Below are positions 35,701-44,739 of a stretch of DNA of 64,000 nucleotides, piece by piece. Source of the DNA: Methylomonas koyamae (GTDB taxonomy: Bacteria > Pseudomonadota > Gammaproteobacteria > Methylococcales > Methylomonadaceae); assembly GCF_019669905.1 (NCBI RefSeq), contig NZ_AP019777.1:1240001-1304000 (forward strand), written 5' to 3'. The position numbers and the translations under genes were made by a program. The notes below the pieces were generated by a model that was not told the DNA's origin, made no database searches, and was given only the letters and a program-made list of their open reading frames with translations. The stretch's first letter is position 1; each line of letters starts with the position of its first letter.

Positions 35701-35939
35701 TCTACAAACTGAAAATCGACCAGTCCTTCGTGCGCGACATCAATACCGACGCCGAAGACAAGGCAATCGTCAGCGCAGTGATCAGCCTGGCCGACAGCCT
35801 GGGCTTGGCAACCATCGCCGAGGGCGTCGAAACGTCGGAGCAGAAAGCCTTCTTGCAACAGCAAGGTTGCGACGAAATGCAGGGCTATCTGTTCAGCCGG
35901 CCGTTGACCGCCAGCCAATTGCTGGAGTTTTTGCGCTAA
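32796..35939 (+). CDS. Membrane GAF-GAF-GGDEF-EAL cyclic-di-GMP protein
   Basis: 1047 residues. Membrane segments at ~13-31 and ~190-209 enclose a periplasmic sensor rich in Ala and Glu. Two GAF domains follow, ~275-435 (VRCNSEAELFPQICRDAVMFGGMKMAWVG) and ~455-610 (LRELLDEVVRKLESAMPDCICSVLLLDE). The GGDEF domain (~625-785) has an intact active site LGGDEFIVLLP (~705). The EAL domain (~800-1045) has an intact GAEALLRWRHPE (~829) and LSIDDFGTGYSSLSYLKK-type metal residues. It probably makes or breaks cyclic di-GMP in response to envelope or ligand cues. Single-gene unit. Confidence 0.94.
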   Translation: MIWQRRHSRLSNSLWLSALALLLLAGSVFYCIGNENRIGRDYRLGLDAYRLVDELDKASGEAWRMALGYIVSGDPEYRRRYREVAELRGGDRPDAWQDAGFTVEELAKLAEAKAKAGELAAIELAAMQLAETADPADAANRFRAASMLDNPAYRRANAEWIRSIGEARGMVQMRSERSARQQAEMAWLLRISIAVAGLLLVLGLRWVYRTVYAILGASPEQVHQQIAELGRGDFSQPVAVPANLHNSVMGWLSETQRQLARIDADRRSAEAKTLRLTQLYAALSQCNQAIVRCNSEAELFPQICRDAVMFGGMKMAWVGMLDPSGQTVVPVASYGSGVEYLAGIAIGVDAKHGNGCGPTGTALREDKAYWCQDYLHDPTTAAWHERGAQFGWRASAALPLHKNGVPVGTLNLYADSVNAFDFAARNLLLEMAMDIDHALKGFEREAERRHALQMEILRTFMLERLNSGGSLRELLDEVVRKLESAMPDCICSVLLLDEGGRHLRVAAAPGLPDFYNRAIDGAEIGPGVGSCGNSAFTGQRTVVADIARHPYWANYKTLAEQAGLGACWSEPILGAAKKVLGTFAIYQRYPASPDNFALRLLDMVAHFVALAIERKQAEEHIYQLANYDPLTGLPNRGQLNNHLKYALGLARRTNGQLALMFLDIDHFKDVNDTLGHSIGDALLVELANRLRAALRAEDIVTRLGGDEFIVLLPGANANAAAYIAQKLLDAISAPFRIEHYDLNMSASIGIALYPNDGEDLETLSKSADTAMYRVKLEGRHGCRFFTPEMHANSARNLQLVNGLRHALERGELELHYQPQLSLKTGKVTGAEALLRWRHPELGQVSPAEFIPVAEDSGLILPIGEWVIRTAVRQARQIMADGLGPLVMAVNLSAVQFSQPTLPDLVGSILDQEGLPPEYLELELTERVAMNQPHAAIAAMDNLHRRGIRMSIDDFGTGYSSLSYLKKFKVYKLKIDQSFVRDINTDAEDKAIVSAVISLADSLGLATIAEGVETSEQKAFLQQQGCDEMQGYLFSRPLTASQLLEFLR

Positions 35940-35991
35940 GCTTGTCGCCATGGGCCGCTGTGTTGCGGCCGCTGCGCTGCGGAGCTTACCG

Positions 35992-36972
35992 ATGAACGAT
36001 TCCCGATCCATTTTCGAACGCTGGCCGCAGCCGCTGCCGGTTCCGCCGTTGGCGGTACTGTTGGGCATCGGCGGTCTGATTGCCGCCAGTACCTGCTTCT
36101 ATACCATCCCAGCCGAATCCGAAGGCATCGTGTTACGCTTCGGCGAATTTACCGACAAGGTGCCGTCCGGCTTGCACGCCAAACTGCCGTTCGGGGTCGA
36201 CGAGGTGATCGAAGTGCCGACCCAGCGCCAACAAAAGCTGGAGTTCGGCTTTGCCTCGCCCGGTTTTACCAATCCGGATCAGGCCGGCCAGGAACCGGAG
36301 CTGGAACGGGCCATGGTGACCGGCGATTTGAACTCGGCCTTGGTGGAATGGATCGTGCAATACCGGATTACCGATCCGGAGAAGTACCTGTTCGATGTGC
36401 GCGATCCCGGCCTGACCTTGCGCGACATTTCCGAAGCGGCGATGCGGGAAGTGGTCGGCGACCGTACCGTCGACGAAATCATCACGATCGGCCGCCAGGA
36501 AATCGAGGAAACCGTGTTGGCGCGGGTGCGCGAATTGGCCGAGCGCTACCGCTTGGGCGTGACGATCAACCAAGTGCAACTAAAAAACGTCAACCCGCCG
36601 GAACCGGTACAGCCGTCGTTCAATGAAGTCAATCGGGCGCAGCAGGACCGGGAGAACGTGATCAACCTGGCTAACGGCGAATACAACAAAGCCGTGCCGA
36701 AAGCGCGCGGCGAGGCGGACCAAAGAATACGCGCCGCCGACGGCTACCGCTTCAAACGCATCAACGAAGCCGAAGGCGACGTCACGGCTTTTAACCAGGT
36801 GCTGGAACAATACCTGAAAGCGCCGGAAGTCACCCGCACCCGGATTTATCTGGAGACGATGGCCGCAGTGATACCGCAAGCCAAACAGCAAATCATCGTC
36901 GACGATTCGGTGCAACAGATTCTGCCGCTGCTGGCGCCGCCCAGTCCACAAGTTGTCGAGGTGGCAAAATGA
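35992..36972 (+). CDS. hflK: HflK, SPFH-domain subunit of the FtsH-modulating complex
   Basis: 326 residues from ATG 35992, with GGAG upstream. One N-terminal membrane segment (LAVLLGIGGLIAASTCFYTI) and an SPFH/band-7 domain: ESEGIVLRFGEFTDKVPSGLHAKLPF, LNSALVEWIVQYRITDPEKYLF, LGVTINQVQLKNVNPPEPVQ. A helical region (QDRENVINLANGEYNKAVPKARGEADQRI) and a C-terminal tail follow. HflK and HflC form a large periplasm-facing assembly around the FtsH protease. Its stop overlaps hflC by four bases. Confidence 0.93.
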   Translation: MNDSRSIFERWPQPLPVPPLAVLLGIGGLIAASTCFYTIPAESEGIVLRFGEFTDKVPSGLHAKLPFGVDEVIEVPTQRQQKLEFGFASPGFTNPDQAGQEPELERAMVTGDLNSALVEWIVQYRITDPEKYLFDVRDPGLTLRDISEAAMREVVGDRTVDEIITIGRQEIEETVLARVRELAERYRLGVTINQVQLKNVNPPEPVQPSFNEVNRAQQDRENVINLANGEYNKAVPKARGEADQRIRAADGYRFKRINEAEGDVTAFNQVLEQYLKAPEVTRTRIYLETMAAVIPQAKQQIIVDDSVQQILPLLAPPSPQVVEVAK

Positions 36973-37937
36973 ACGGTTTCGGCAAGCCGATAGGCGTCAT
37001 CGCCATAATGCTATTTTTGTTGCTCACTTGCAGCTACACCGTCAACCAGACCGAGCAAGTCATCATTACCCAATTCGGCCGGCCGATAGGGTTGCCGATT
37101 ACCGATCCCGGCCTGCATTTCAAGTTGCCGTTCGTGCAACAGGTCAACAGTTTCGATAAACGTTACCTGGCTTGGGACGGGCCGATGGTGGAGATGTCGA
37201 CCAAAGATAAAACTTATGTCCAGGTCGATACTTTCGCCCGCTGGCGCATCACCGATCCGATGCGCTATTACCTGCGCTTGCGCGACGAACGCAGCGCCCA
37301 GTCGCGGCTGGAAGACATTTTGGGCAGCGAAACCCGCACCGCGATTGCCCGCCACGAGTTGATCGAGGTAGTGCGTAACGACAAGCAGCGGAAACCGTTG
37401 CAGGACGAGAGCTTGGCCGGTCTGGCCGGCGAGGAGGCCGGAATCGGCGTGTTGCGGCCGATTCGGGCCGGGCGGGCCGCCATCGAAAACGACGTCTATG
37501 CGGCAGCGGCGCCGAAACTGGCCGAGTTCGGCGTCGAACTGTTGGATGTCCGCTTCAAGCGCATCAATTACAACCGGCAGGTGCTGGAACGGATACACCA
37601 GCGCATGATTAGCGAACGCCTGCAAATCGCGCAACGCTTCCGGTCCGAGGGCGAAGGCGAAGCCGCGCGCATCCACGGCAACAAGGAGCGCGATATCAAC
37701 GAGATCGAATCCGCGGCGTACAAGCGGGTGCAGGAAATTCAAGGCGAGGCCGATGCCAAGGCCGCCGAAATTTACGCCAAAGCTTACGCGCAGAAGCCGG
37801 AAGCGGCCGAGTTCTATAAATTCCTGAAAAGCATGGAGACTTACCGGAGCGTGATCGGCAGCGAGGCCAGTTTGGTGCTATCGACCGACAGCGAGTTATT
37901 CGGCTGGTTGAAACGGGCGGAAACCAAAGGCCGTTGA
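36969..37937 (+). CDS. hflC: HflC, SPFH-domain subunit of the FtsH-modulating complex
   Basis: 322 residues. N-terminal membrane segment (PIGVIAIMLFLLLTCSYTV), SPFH domain (TEQVIITQFGRPIGLPITDPGLHFKLPF, KDKTYVQVDTFARWRITDPMRYY), VKRINYN-like motif VRFKRINYNRQVLERIHQRM, and a long C-terminal helix (AARIHGNKERDINEIESAAYKR). A ~30-residue insert around KQRKPLQDESLAGLAGEEAG looks unlike enterobacterial HflC. Operon with hflK. Confidence 0.93.
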   Translation: MNGFGKPIGVIAIMLFLLLTCSYTVNQTEQVIITQFGRPIGLPITDPGLHFKLPFVQQVNSFDKRYLAWDGPMVEMSTKDKTYVQVDTFARWRITDPMRYYLRLRDERSAQSRLEDILGSETRTAIARHELIEVVRNDKQRKPLQDESLAGLAGEEAGIGVLRPIRAGRAAIENDVYAAAAPKLAEFGVELLDVRFKRINYNRQVLERIHQRMISERLQIAQRFRSEGEGEAARIHGNKERDINEIESAAYKRVQEIQGEADAKAAEIYAKAYAQKPEAAEFYKFLKSMETYRSVIGSEASLVLSTDSELFGWLKRAETKGR

Positions 37938-38033
37938 CGGCGCTAACGGCCGCCGGCCGCGGTTAAGTTGGAATTAAGCTGCCGCTCGCATCATGCATCC
38001 CGACACGATCATTTTGCGAAAAGGAGCTTTGAT

Positions 38034-38405
38034 ATGTGGAATAAAACCCTAATTGCCGTTTTGAGTTTGGCGTTTTCGTCGGCTGCATTGGCCGACCATG
38101 ACGACTGGGGCCACCATGGGGGCCATCACCGCCACCATCACCACCATGGGCATTACCCGGAATACCGGGAGCGGGTGATTTATTACCAACCCGCCCCGCC
38201 GCCGGTGGTGGAGTACGTGCCGGCACCGGCCTATTACGCGCCGGCCCCGCAGCCGCGTTATTACCAATACGACCAGCGCAACCCGCAAGGTTTGGTGGGC
38301 GGCATGGTCGGTAGTGCGATGGGCTACCACTTCGGCGGCGGCGATCCGCTGGCGGCCGGCATCGGCGCCGCGGCCGGTGCGCTGTTAGGTAACGGCATGT
38401 ACTGA
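38034..38405 (+). CDS. Secreted His-rich protein with glycine-zipper domain
   Basis: 123 residues from ATG 38034, with AAGGAG upstream. Signal peptide MWNKTLIAVLSLAFSSAALA, then a dense His tract (residues ~21-40; HHRHHHHHGHYP) that could bind metal ions, a Pro/Tyr-rich linker (YQPAPPPVVEYVPAPAYY), and a C-terminal glycine-zipper 2TM region (LVGGMVGSAMGYHFGGGDPLAAGIGAAAGALLG). Glycine-zipper proteins associate with membranes. Possible role: copper or other metal handling in the envelope; inferred from composition only. Confidence 0.8.
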   Translation: MWNKTLIAVLSLAFSSAALADHDDWGHHGGHHRHHHHHGHYPEYRERVIYYQPAPPPVVEYVPAPAYYAPAPQPRYYQYDQRNPQGLVGGMVGSAMGYHFGGGDPLAAGIGAAAGALLGNGMY

Positions 38406-38445
38406 TCCGGCTGCCGAGTCCGCTCGGCCGTCAGCGACCGTGGCC

Positions 38446-38619
38446 TTAATAAGTAAGCAGTTGGAAAAAGCTTTTCGGCGCGCCGCAGATCGGACATTGC
38501 CAGTCGTCCGGGATGTCTTCCCAGCGCGTGCCGGGGGCGATGCCGCTATCCGGATCGCCTTTAGCTTCGTCGTAAATGTGTTCGCATTCGCGGCAATGGT
38601 ATTTTTTGTAATCGGCCAT
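38446..38619 (-). CDS. rubA: Rubredoxin
   Basis: 57 residues. Both iron-binding CxxC pairs are present: [16 protein letters not shown] and [14 protein letters not shown], with [15 protein letters not shown] between, the canonical rubredoxin layout. Small cytoplasmic electron carrier, often serving alkane hydroxylases or peroxide/NO detoxification. It lies 17 bp downstream of the hydrolase gene and probably shares its transcript. Confidence 0.95.
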   Translation of the reverse strand: MADYKKYHCRECEHIYDEAKGDPDSGIAPGTRWEDIPDDWQCPICGAPKSFFQLLTY

Positions 38620-38636
38620 AGGTTGTTCTCTCCCGG

Positions 38637-39155
38637 TCAACGTGTTAAATCCCGCAACAAGCGGTCGAAGGCCGCCGCCATCAGCGGCAGAATGCTGAGT
38701 AAACGGTGGTCCGCGTCCAGCATGTGCAAGCGGGCGCGATGCTCGCGGCAAAAGCGCCAGGCGTTTTCGGGCGGCACCACGTCGTCTTGCCAGCCGTGAA
38801 ATACCTCGATGTTTTCGGTACCGGGGGCGAAGCGGTCGCGGGCATAACCGGGCAGGTAAAAAGCCGGCGCGATCAAAAACAGGCCTTGCGGCTTGATCGT
38901 TTCGGCAGCAACGGTCGCCACGTAAGCGCCCATGCTCGAGCCGGCCAGCACGATCCGCTCGTAACCGCGCAAATCCAGCGCTAGCAGTTGTTCGACCCGC
39001 CAATCCGGATCGTTGCTGGCCTGATAATCCGGACTGATGAACTCGAAACCGCGGCCTTTGGCTACTTCGGCCAAGGCCAACGCTTTTTCGCCCCACGGAA
39101 TACTGTCCTTGCCGTGATTGTATACCACCAGGTTCGTCACCATTTCCCCCTTCAT
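38637..39155 (-). CDS. Alpha/beta hydrolase (YqiA/UPF0227-like esterase)
   Basis: 172 residues. Compact alpha/beta hydrolase: [15 protein letters not shown], nucleophile Ser in [16 protein letters not shown] (G-x-S-x-G, ~75), an Asp in [15 protein letters not shown] (~124) and His in MLDADHRLL (~152). Substrate unknown. Its ATG overlaps the end of the DUF2905 gene by four bases, so DUF2905, hydrolase and rubredoxin form one operon. Confidence 0.85.
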   Translation of the reverse strand: MKGEMVTNLVVYNHGKDSIPWGEKALALAEVAKGRGFEFISPDYQASNDPDWRVEQLLALDLRGYERIVLAGSSMGAYVATVAAETIKPQGLFLIAPAFYLPGYARDRFAPGTENIEVFHGWQDDVVPPENAWRFCREHRARLHMLDADHRLLSILPLMAAAFDRLLRDLTR

Positions 39156-39367
39156 TTTCGAAAAAACAGATTAGCCAGCACGGTGATCAGCACACTGGCC
39201 ACGATCATCGACGTGATCGGAATAAACACAAAGCTGCTTTTGCTCTGAATGCGGATGTCGCCGGGCAATTTGCCGAACCAACTGACCAGCCACGGCGCGT
39301 AGTTAAGCACCAAGCCCACGGCCAGAAGCAGAGCGCCTATGCTTATCAAGGCTTTGCCGGGTTCCAT
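39152..39367 (-). CDS. DUF2905 small membrane protein
   Basis: 71 residues with two hydrophobic segments ([24 protein letters not shown] and [22 protein letters not shown]) joined by [14 protein letters not shown], the DUF2905 signature. Function unknown in the family. First gene of a three-gene operon with the hydrolase and rubredoxin. A promoter would lie in the 475-bp gap upstream. Confidence 0.9.
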   Translation of the reverse strand: MEPGKALISIGALLLAVGLVLNYAPWLVSWFGKLPGDIRIQSKSSFVFIPITSMIVASVLITVLANLFFRK

Positions 39368-39710
39368 GCTAGCTCCTCTTTATAAAACGCAGCGGCCTAT
39401 TCTATGCCGTCCGGGCTTGTCGTGCAGCGCCAAGCGCGGGTTTAGTTGTTCCAGGAAAAGCTAAAATAACGAGTTGTGCGGAATGCGCTCGAACCCAACC
39501 GGGAATTCGCCACCGTGCGGAGGGTTCGCGGTGGGGCAAATCGGTTGAGGACAATCTTGGATGTTAGTTTGATCGGCTAAAACCGACCCATAAGCGACAT
39601 TCGAAAACAATTAACCAAGAGTCCGATTTTCTCATCATATAGATGGTGTTCCTTAAATTTACCCAGATTAAAAAGTTGCTTTGAAATCTTTGTCGGTCTT
39701 TGGGCATTAA

Positions 39711-39732
39711 CAAGGTTTTTCCAAAAACCTTG
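39711..39732. promoter_or_regulatory. Perfect palindrome upstream of the CheB-CheR gene
   Basis: CAAGGTTTTT and AAAAACCTTG are exact inverted complements separated by CC. It lies 111 bp before the start of the CheB-CheR gene in an AT-rich 475-bp gap (39368-39842). The tight spacing favours a protein-binding palindrome over an RNA terminator. Nothing else recognisable is in the gap. Confidence 0.4.
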
Positions 39733-39842
39733 AATATCTTACAGAATTCAGTGATGATGAAAATTATTCGGTCAGCCCATTTAGATTAAGCCTGCGGAGG
39801 AGTCGTAAACTATCGAAGTTAACCTTTGCCAAACAGGCACCC

Positions 39843-42374
39843 ATGGAAACAAATAGAACACCAACGGTTATTGGCATTGGGGCTTCGGCCGGGGGATTGG
39901 AAGCACTCGAACAATTCTTTACCCATGTTCCACCAAACTGCGACGCTACGTTTGTCGTAATTCAACATCTTGATCCTACTAACCCCGGTATGCTGCCGGA
40001 ATTGTTGCAGCGCTTCACAGCGATGAAGGTCGCTCAGGCCGAAGAGGGTATCAAGGTCAAAGCCAACTGCGTCTATGTAATCCCTTCCAATAAGGATTTA
40101 TCGATTGCTCAGGGCAAGCTGCATCTACACGATCCTGTCGCGCCACGCGGCTTACGCCTACCCATCGACTTTTTCTTCCGTTCGCTGGCGAATGACCAGA
40201 ATGAACGTGCCATAGGCGTAATTTTGTCGGGCATGGGTTCCGACGGCACGCTTGGTTTGCGTGCCATCAAGGCAAATGCGGGACTAGCGTTAGTGCAAAC
40301 CCCAGATTCCGCTAAATTCGACGCCATGCCGCACAGTGCGATTGATGCTGGATTGGTGGATATTGCCGCGTCTCCAGACGCACTTTGGGAGAAGATAGCC
40401 ACCTGTCTCCAACAAAGTCGACACGGTCGGTACAGGGTTTCCGAGCCGGTTTTGGCCCTTAAATCGCAAAGCGCACTAGAACAAATCATCCTGTTGCTGC
40501 GCTCGCGTACTGGCAACGATTTTTCGGGCTATAAGAAAAACACCCTGTATCGCCGTGTCGAACGGCGCATGGGCTTGCACCAGATCGACGTCATTTCTCA
40601 TTACTTGCACTATCTGCGCGAAAACCTCCAAGAGCAGGATATGCTGTTCAAGGAGCTACTGATCGGTGTTACCCAATTCTTTCGGGATACCGCAGTATGG
40701 GAGCAACTGAAAAACCATGCCATTCCGAATTTGCTAGCCGAAAATCCCATGGCTACACAACTACGGGCTTGGGTTCCAGCCTGTTCGACCGGCGAAGAGG
40801 CTTATTCGCTGGCCATGGTGTTTAAGGAAGCCGTCACCCAAAGTAGCCTTGATCACATCTACAAATTACAGATTTTTGCCACCGATCTCGATGCCGATGC
40901 AATCGAAAAAGCCCGTCAAGGTTATTACCCCGCCAACATTGCCGCCGATGTTTCGCCAGAGCGGCTCAGTCGCTTTTTTGTCGCCGAAGACGATGGTTAT
41001 CGGATAAACAAAGACATCCGGGAAATGGTGATCTTTGCCCAGCAAAACATCATCAGCGATCCACCTTTCACCAAACTCGATCTGCTCTGCTGCCGTAATT
41101 TATTAATTTATTTAGAGCCCGTGTGCCAGAAGAAACTGATGCCACTGTTTCATTACGCGCTGAGGGTGCACGGTATTTTGTTGCTCGGTAATGCCGAGAC
41201 TATCAGCAATTTTGGCGACTTGTTCTCGGTTATCGATAGCCATTCGCGGCTGTATCGTCGTAATGATCAAGCTTTGCCCTTTGCAGATATAGAATTCCCG
41301 TCCAAATACTTTCCTGTCGTCACCATGATCCATTCAAATGCCCAGGCACCCAAAACCGCTTTAAATCTGCAAAGCCAGGTAGAGAGACTGTTATTGCAGC
41401 ACTATTCACCCGCTGCGGTGTTGGTCAATGCCGACGGCGATATTTTGTATATCCATGGTCGTACCGGAAAATATCTGGAACCCGCCGCCGGTAAAGCCAA
41501 TTTGAATATTCACGCCATGGCCCGGGACGGCCTAAGACATGAGCTGCCGATTGCCCTAAAGCAAGCTCAACAGCAAACCGAAGCGGTCACTGTGCGTGGT
41601 TTGACGGTGGGTACCAATGGCGGCAGCCAAACGATCGACCTTTCCGTGCAGGCTATCGACAAACCCGAAACCTTAAAAGGCTCGCTGTTGATCACCTTCA
41701 CCGATGTGGCGACGCCGAAACCCAGAAAACGCAACCGGCACTCACCGAACGCCGAGATGCAGACGGTACTGGACGAGTTGCAAAAAGCGCGCGAAGAAAA
41801 TCAAAGTCTGCGGGAAGAAGCGCAATCCTCGCAGGAAGAACTGAAATCCGCCAATGAAGAACTGCAATCGACCAATGAAGAGTTGCAGTCCACCAACGAG
41901 GAATTGACTACCTCCAAGGAAGAAATGCAATCATTGAATGAAGAGTTACAAACGGTCAACGCAGAACTGCAAGCCAAGGTCAGTGATCTATCCTTGGTCA
42001 ACAATGACATGAAGAACCTGCTCGACAGTATGGAAATTGCGACTGTATTTCTTGACAATGCTCTGAATGTCCGCCGGTTTACTAGCCACGCCACGCATCT
42101 CTTCAAACTGATCGCAGGTGATGTGGGCCGTCCATTGTCCGACATTGTGACTGAACTCGATTATTCGCAGTTGCAGCAAGATGCCCAGAGCGTACTGCGA
42201 ACATTGGTCTTTATTGAAAAGCAGGTCAAAACTCACAATAATCTTTGGTTTACAGTGCGTATCATGCCATACCGCACCCAAGACAATGTAATAGACGGCA
42301 TTGTGATAACGTTTATCAACATTACCGAAACCAAAAAGCTGGAAGCGCAATTACGGGGGGGGTATGAAGCATGA
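39843..42374 (+). CDS. CheB-CheR-PAS fusion (chemotaxis-type methylesterase/methyltransferase)
   Basis: 843 residues. CheB-type methylesterase domain at 1-190 with triad candidates Ser in GIGASAGGLEAL (~15), His in VIQHLDPTNPGM (~42) and Asp in LSGMGSDGTLG (~134), but without a receiver domain. CheR-type methyltransferase at ~210-480: TLYRRVERRMGLH, the SAM loop VPACSTGEEAYSLAM, and DLLCCRNLLIYL. A coiled coil (~635-720) is built of repeated SANEELQSTNEEL units, then a PAS domain. Such hybrids are usually sensory regulators rather than flagellar chemotaxis proteins. It overlaps the next gene by 11 bp. Confidence 0.93.
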   Translation: METNRTPTVIGIGASAGGLEALEQFFTHVPPNCDATFVVIQHLDPTNPGMLPELLQRFTAMKVAQAEEGIKVKANCVYVIPSNKDLSIAQGKLHLHDPVAPRGLRLPIDFFFRSLANDQNERAIGVILSGMGSDGTLGLRAIKANAGLALVQTPDSAKFDAMPHSAIDAGLVDIAASPDALWEKIATCLQQSRHGRYRVSEPVLALKSQSALEQIILLLRSRTGNDFSGYKKNTLYRRVERRMGLHQIDVISHYLHYLRENLQEQDMLFKELLIGVTQFFRDTAVWEQLKNHAIPNLLAENPMATQLRAWVPACSTGEEAYSLAMVFKEAVTQSSLDHIYKLQIFATDLDADAIEKARQGYYPANIAADVSPERLSRFFVAEDDGYRINKDIREMVIFAQQNIISDPPFTKLDLLCCRNLLIYLEPVCQKKLMPLFHYALRVHGILLLGNAETISNFGDLFSVIDSHSRLYRRNDQALPFADIEFPSKYFPVVTMIHSNAQAPKTALNLQSQVERLLLQHYSPAAVLVNADGDILYIHGRTGKYLEPAAGKANLNIHAMARDGLRHELPIALKQAQQQTEAVTVRGLTVGTNGGSQTIDLSVQAIDKPETLKGSLLITFTDVATPKPRKRNRHSPNAEMQTVLDELQKAREENQSLREEAQSSQEELKSANEELQSTNEELQSTNEELTTSKEEMQSLNEELQTVNAELQAKVSDLSLVNNDMKNLLDSMEIATVFLDNALNVRRFTSHATHLFKLIAGDVGRPLSDIVTELDYSQLQQDAQSVLRTLVFIEKQVKTHNNLWFTVRIMPYRTQDNVIDGIVITFINITETKKLEAQLRGGYEA

Positions 42375-44601
42375 AAAAAAACCGCTAGACCTCCGGCAAG
42401 ATCCTGCAACACTGCGTCGTAGCGCCGAACAACAGCTAACAGCGAAACCGCAAACCGATGCGCAAACACCAAGCGAAGATAAAAAGCTGCTGCATGAATT
42501 ACAGGTGCATCAGATCGAGCTGGAGATGCTCAACGAAAATTTGAGTCATGCCCAAGCAGAACTGGAAAAATCTTGGGCACGCTATTTCGATTTATACGAT
42601 TTGGCCCCCGTAGGGTATCTAAGCCTCGGTAGCCGCAACATCATCCTGAATGCCAACTTGACTGCCACGACTTTGCTCGGCATGACACGTAAAGCCCTAC
42701 TTAAAAGGTCTTTACCCGATTTTATCCTAGCCGCTGATCATGACAAGTATGACCTCCACCTCAAGCAATTGCAGGAGACCGGCAAACCACAGGTTTTTGA
42801 ATTGCATTTGCTTAAGCAGGATGGCGGTGCAATTTGGGTTAGGTTAGAAATGAACCGGGCGGTGGGCGCTGGAAGCGATCAACTGCTGCGTGTCGTAATG
42901 ATCGATATCAGCGAACAAAAAGCCAAAGATGACTATCTGCGGCAGGCTGCGGCTATGTTTGAGACTGCTCGTGAAGGTGTGATGGTGACAGATGCCGAAA
43001 ACCGTATTGTGGTTGTCAATCGGGCATTTACCGAGCTCACCGGCTATAGCTCCGCTGAAGTGCTGGAACAAACGCCGAAAATCCTCAAATCAGGGCGACA
43101 AGATGAGGCTTTTTACGCGGCGATGTGGTCTGAAATCAACGCCACAGGTTATTGGCAAGGCGAAATCTGGAATAGACGTAAGAACGGCGAGATTTATCCG
43201 CAAATGCTTAGTATCAGAGCGGTTCGCAATGAAAACGAACAGGTGACGCATTATGTGGGCGTGTTCTCCGATATCAGTCAACTCAAAAATGCCGTCGATC
43301 GCCTGGATTACCTGGCGCATCATGATCCCCTGACCAGTTTACCGAATCGTCTGTTGTTATTTGCACGTTTGGAACACTGTATCGAGTTATCCAGTCGTGA
43401 ACGCAAATCAGCGGCCTTATTGATGCTTGACCTGGATCGTTTCAAGGATGTCAATGACAGCTTTGGTCATCTAGCAGGTGATGAATTATTGCAACAGGTA
43501 GCAAGACGCTTATCCAGCCGCTTGCGTGGCGTTGATACCGTGACTCGACTGGGTGGTGACGAGTTTGCACTGTTGCTAGAAGATTTGTCTCATCCGCAAG
43601 ATGCAGCATTGGTGGCGACCGAAATTATCGAAGCGCTCTGTGATCCTTGGCGATTGGCTAATGGAGTGGAAGTTCGCATTGGCGTTAGTATTGGTATTAG
43701 TTTGTTCCCAGAGCATGGCAGAACAGCAGAAGAACTGATGAAACAAGCCGATGCGGCCCTTTATCGGGCCAAGGACGAGGGTCGAGGTAACTTCAAATAC
43801 TTTTCCGAAGAATTGACCGAAGCAGCCAAGCGCCGTATCAAACTGGAATCGCTTTTGCGTCGAGCAATTGTCAAACACGAGTTACAGGTTTATTACCAAC
43901 CCCAGATAGATTTCAGAAGCGGTTTAATTATTGGTGCTGAGGTCCTACTCCGTTGGAATCAAGCTGACGAAGGCATGATATCGCCGATTCAGTTTATTCC
44001 GGTAGCGGAGGAAATCGGCTTGATTGCCGAGATCGGCGAATGGGTGCTAATGGAAGCGTGCCGCCAAGGTCAACGCTGGATAGAAGCAGGTTTTCCTACG
44101 CTCAGATTGGCCGTTAATCTATCACCTCATCAATTTCGACATGGCAATATTGTTGCCAGCGTGACAAGCATTCTCAAGGAAACCCGCTTTCCCGCCAAAC
44201 ACCTGGAATTGGAAATAACCGAAAGTACGTTGATGGCAAGGGAATGCGAAGCCGTGCAAATTCTAAGGGCTCTACGGACGTTGGGCATTCGCTTGGCGAT
44301 TGATGATTTCGGCACCGGTTATTCTTCACTGGCGTATCTAAAACGTTTCCCTCTCGACATCCTGAAAATCGACAAGTCGTTTATAGACGACATTCCTGAT
44401 CAAGAAGACGATAAAGAAATTGCTGCAGCCATTATCGGTATGGCGCATAACCTCCGATTGCAAGTGTTGGCAGAAGGGGTGGAAACCGAAGCGCAACTTA
44501 ACTTTCTTAAAGAGCAAGGCTGCGATTTTTATCAAGGCTATTACAAAAGCCCGGCGGTGCCTGCTGAAACATTCGCCGCATTGCTAAAACCGTTTCAATA
44601 A
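42364..44601 (+). CDS. PAS-PAS-GGDEF-EAL cyclic-di-GMP protein
   Basis: 745 residues, no membrane segment. An N-terminal coiled region (ELQVHQIELEMLNENLSHAQAEL) is followed by a PAS at ~70-185 and a second PAS at ~195-310 (VMVTDAENRIVVVNRAFTELTGY). The GGDEF domain has an intact LGGDEFALLLE (~397). In the EAL domain the signature reads GAEVLLRWNQ (~525), with Val replacing the usual Ala. The last 11 bp of the CheB-CheR gene overlap its start, so the two proteins are probably made together. Codon use is more AT-rich than in flanking genes. Confidence 0.93.
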   Translation: MKHEKKPLDLRQDPATLRRSAEQQLTAKPQTDAQTPSEDKKLLHELQVHQIELEMLNENLSHAQAELEKSWARYFDLYDLAPVGYLSLGSRNIILNANLTATTLLGMTRKALLKRSLPDFILAADHDKYDLHLKQLQETGKPQVFELHLLKQDGGAIWVRLEMNRAVGAGSDQLLRVVMIDISEQKAKDDYLRQAAAMFETAREGVMVTDAENRIVVVNRAFTELTGYSSAEVLEQTPKILKSGRQDEAFYAAMWSEINATGYWQGEIWNRRKNGEIYPQMLSIRAVRNENEQVTHYVGVFSDISQLKNAVDRLDYLAHHDPLTSLPNRLLLFARLEHCIELSSRERKSAALLMLDLDRFKDVNDSFGHLAGDELLQQVARRLSSRLRGVDTVTRLGGDEFALLLEDLSHPQDAALVATEIIEALCDPWRLANGVEVRIGVSIGISLFPEHGRTAEELMKQADAALYRAKDEGRGNFKYFSEELTEAAKRRIKLESLLRRAIVKHELQVYYQPQIDFRSGLIIGAEVLLRWNQADEGMISPIQFIPVAEEIGLIAEIGEWVLMEACRQGQRWIEAGFPTLRLAVNLSPHQFRHGNIVASVTSILKETRFPAKHLELEITESTLMARECEAVQILRALRTLGIRLAIDDFGTGYSSLAYLKRFPLDILKIDKSFIDDIPDQEDDKEIAAAIIGMAHNLRLQVLAEGVETEAQLNFLKEQGCDFYQGYYKSPAVPAETFAALLKPFQ

Positions 44602-44739
44602 CGCTGCAGCGCTTAGCGAAGTATCAACGTTAAACGTAGATCGACCGCTTTAAGCGGACGTTCAATTTCCATAATTTAAGGCTTGGTCACTGTCGCTTAT
44701 TGGCCGAATCCAGCCAAACCCAAACATCCTACAAATTTC

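Noticed and set aside
39843..44601. Chemotaxis operon
   Set aside because: The CheB-CheR hybrid has no receiver domain and there are no cheA, cheW, cheY or receptor genes nearby; it is better read as a sensory hybrid.
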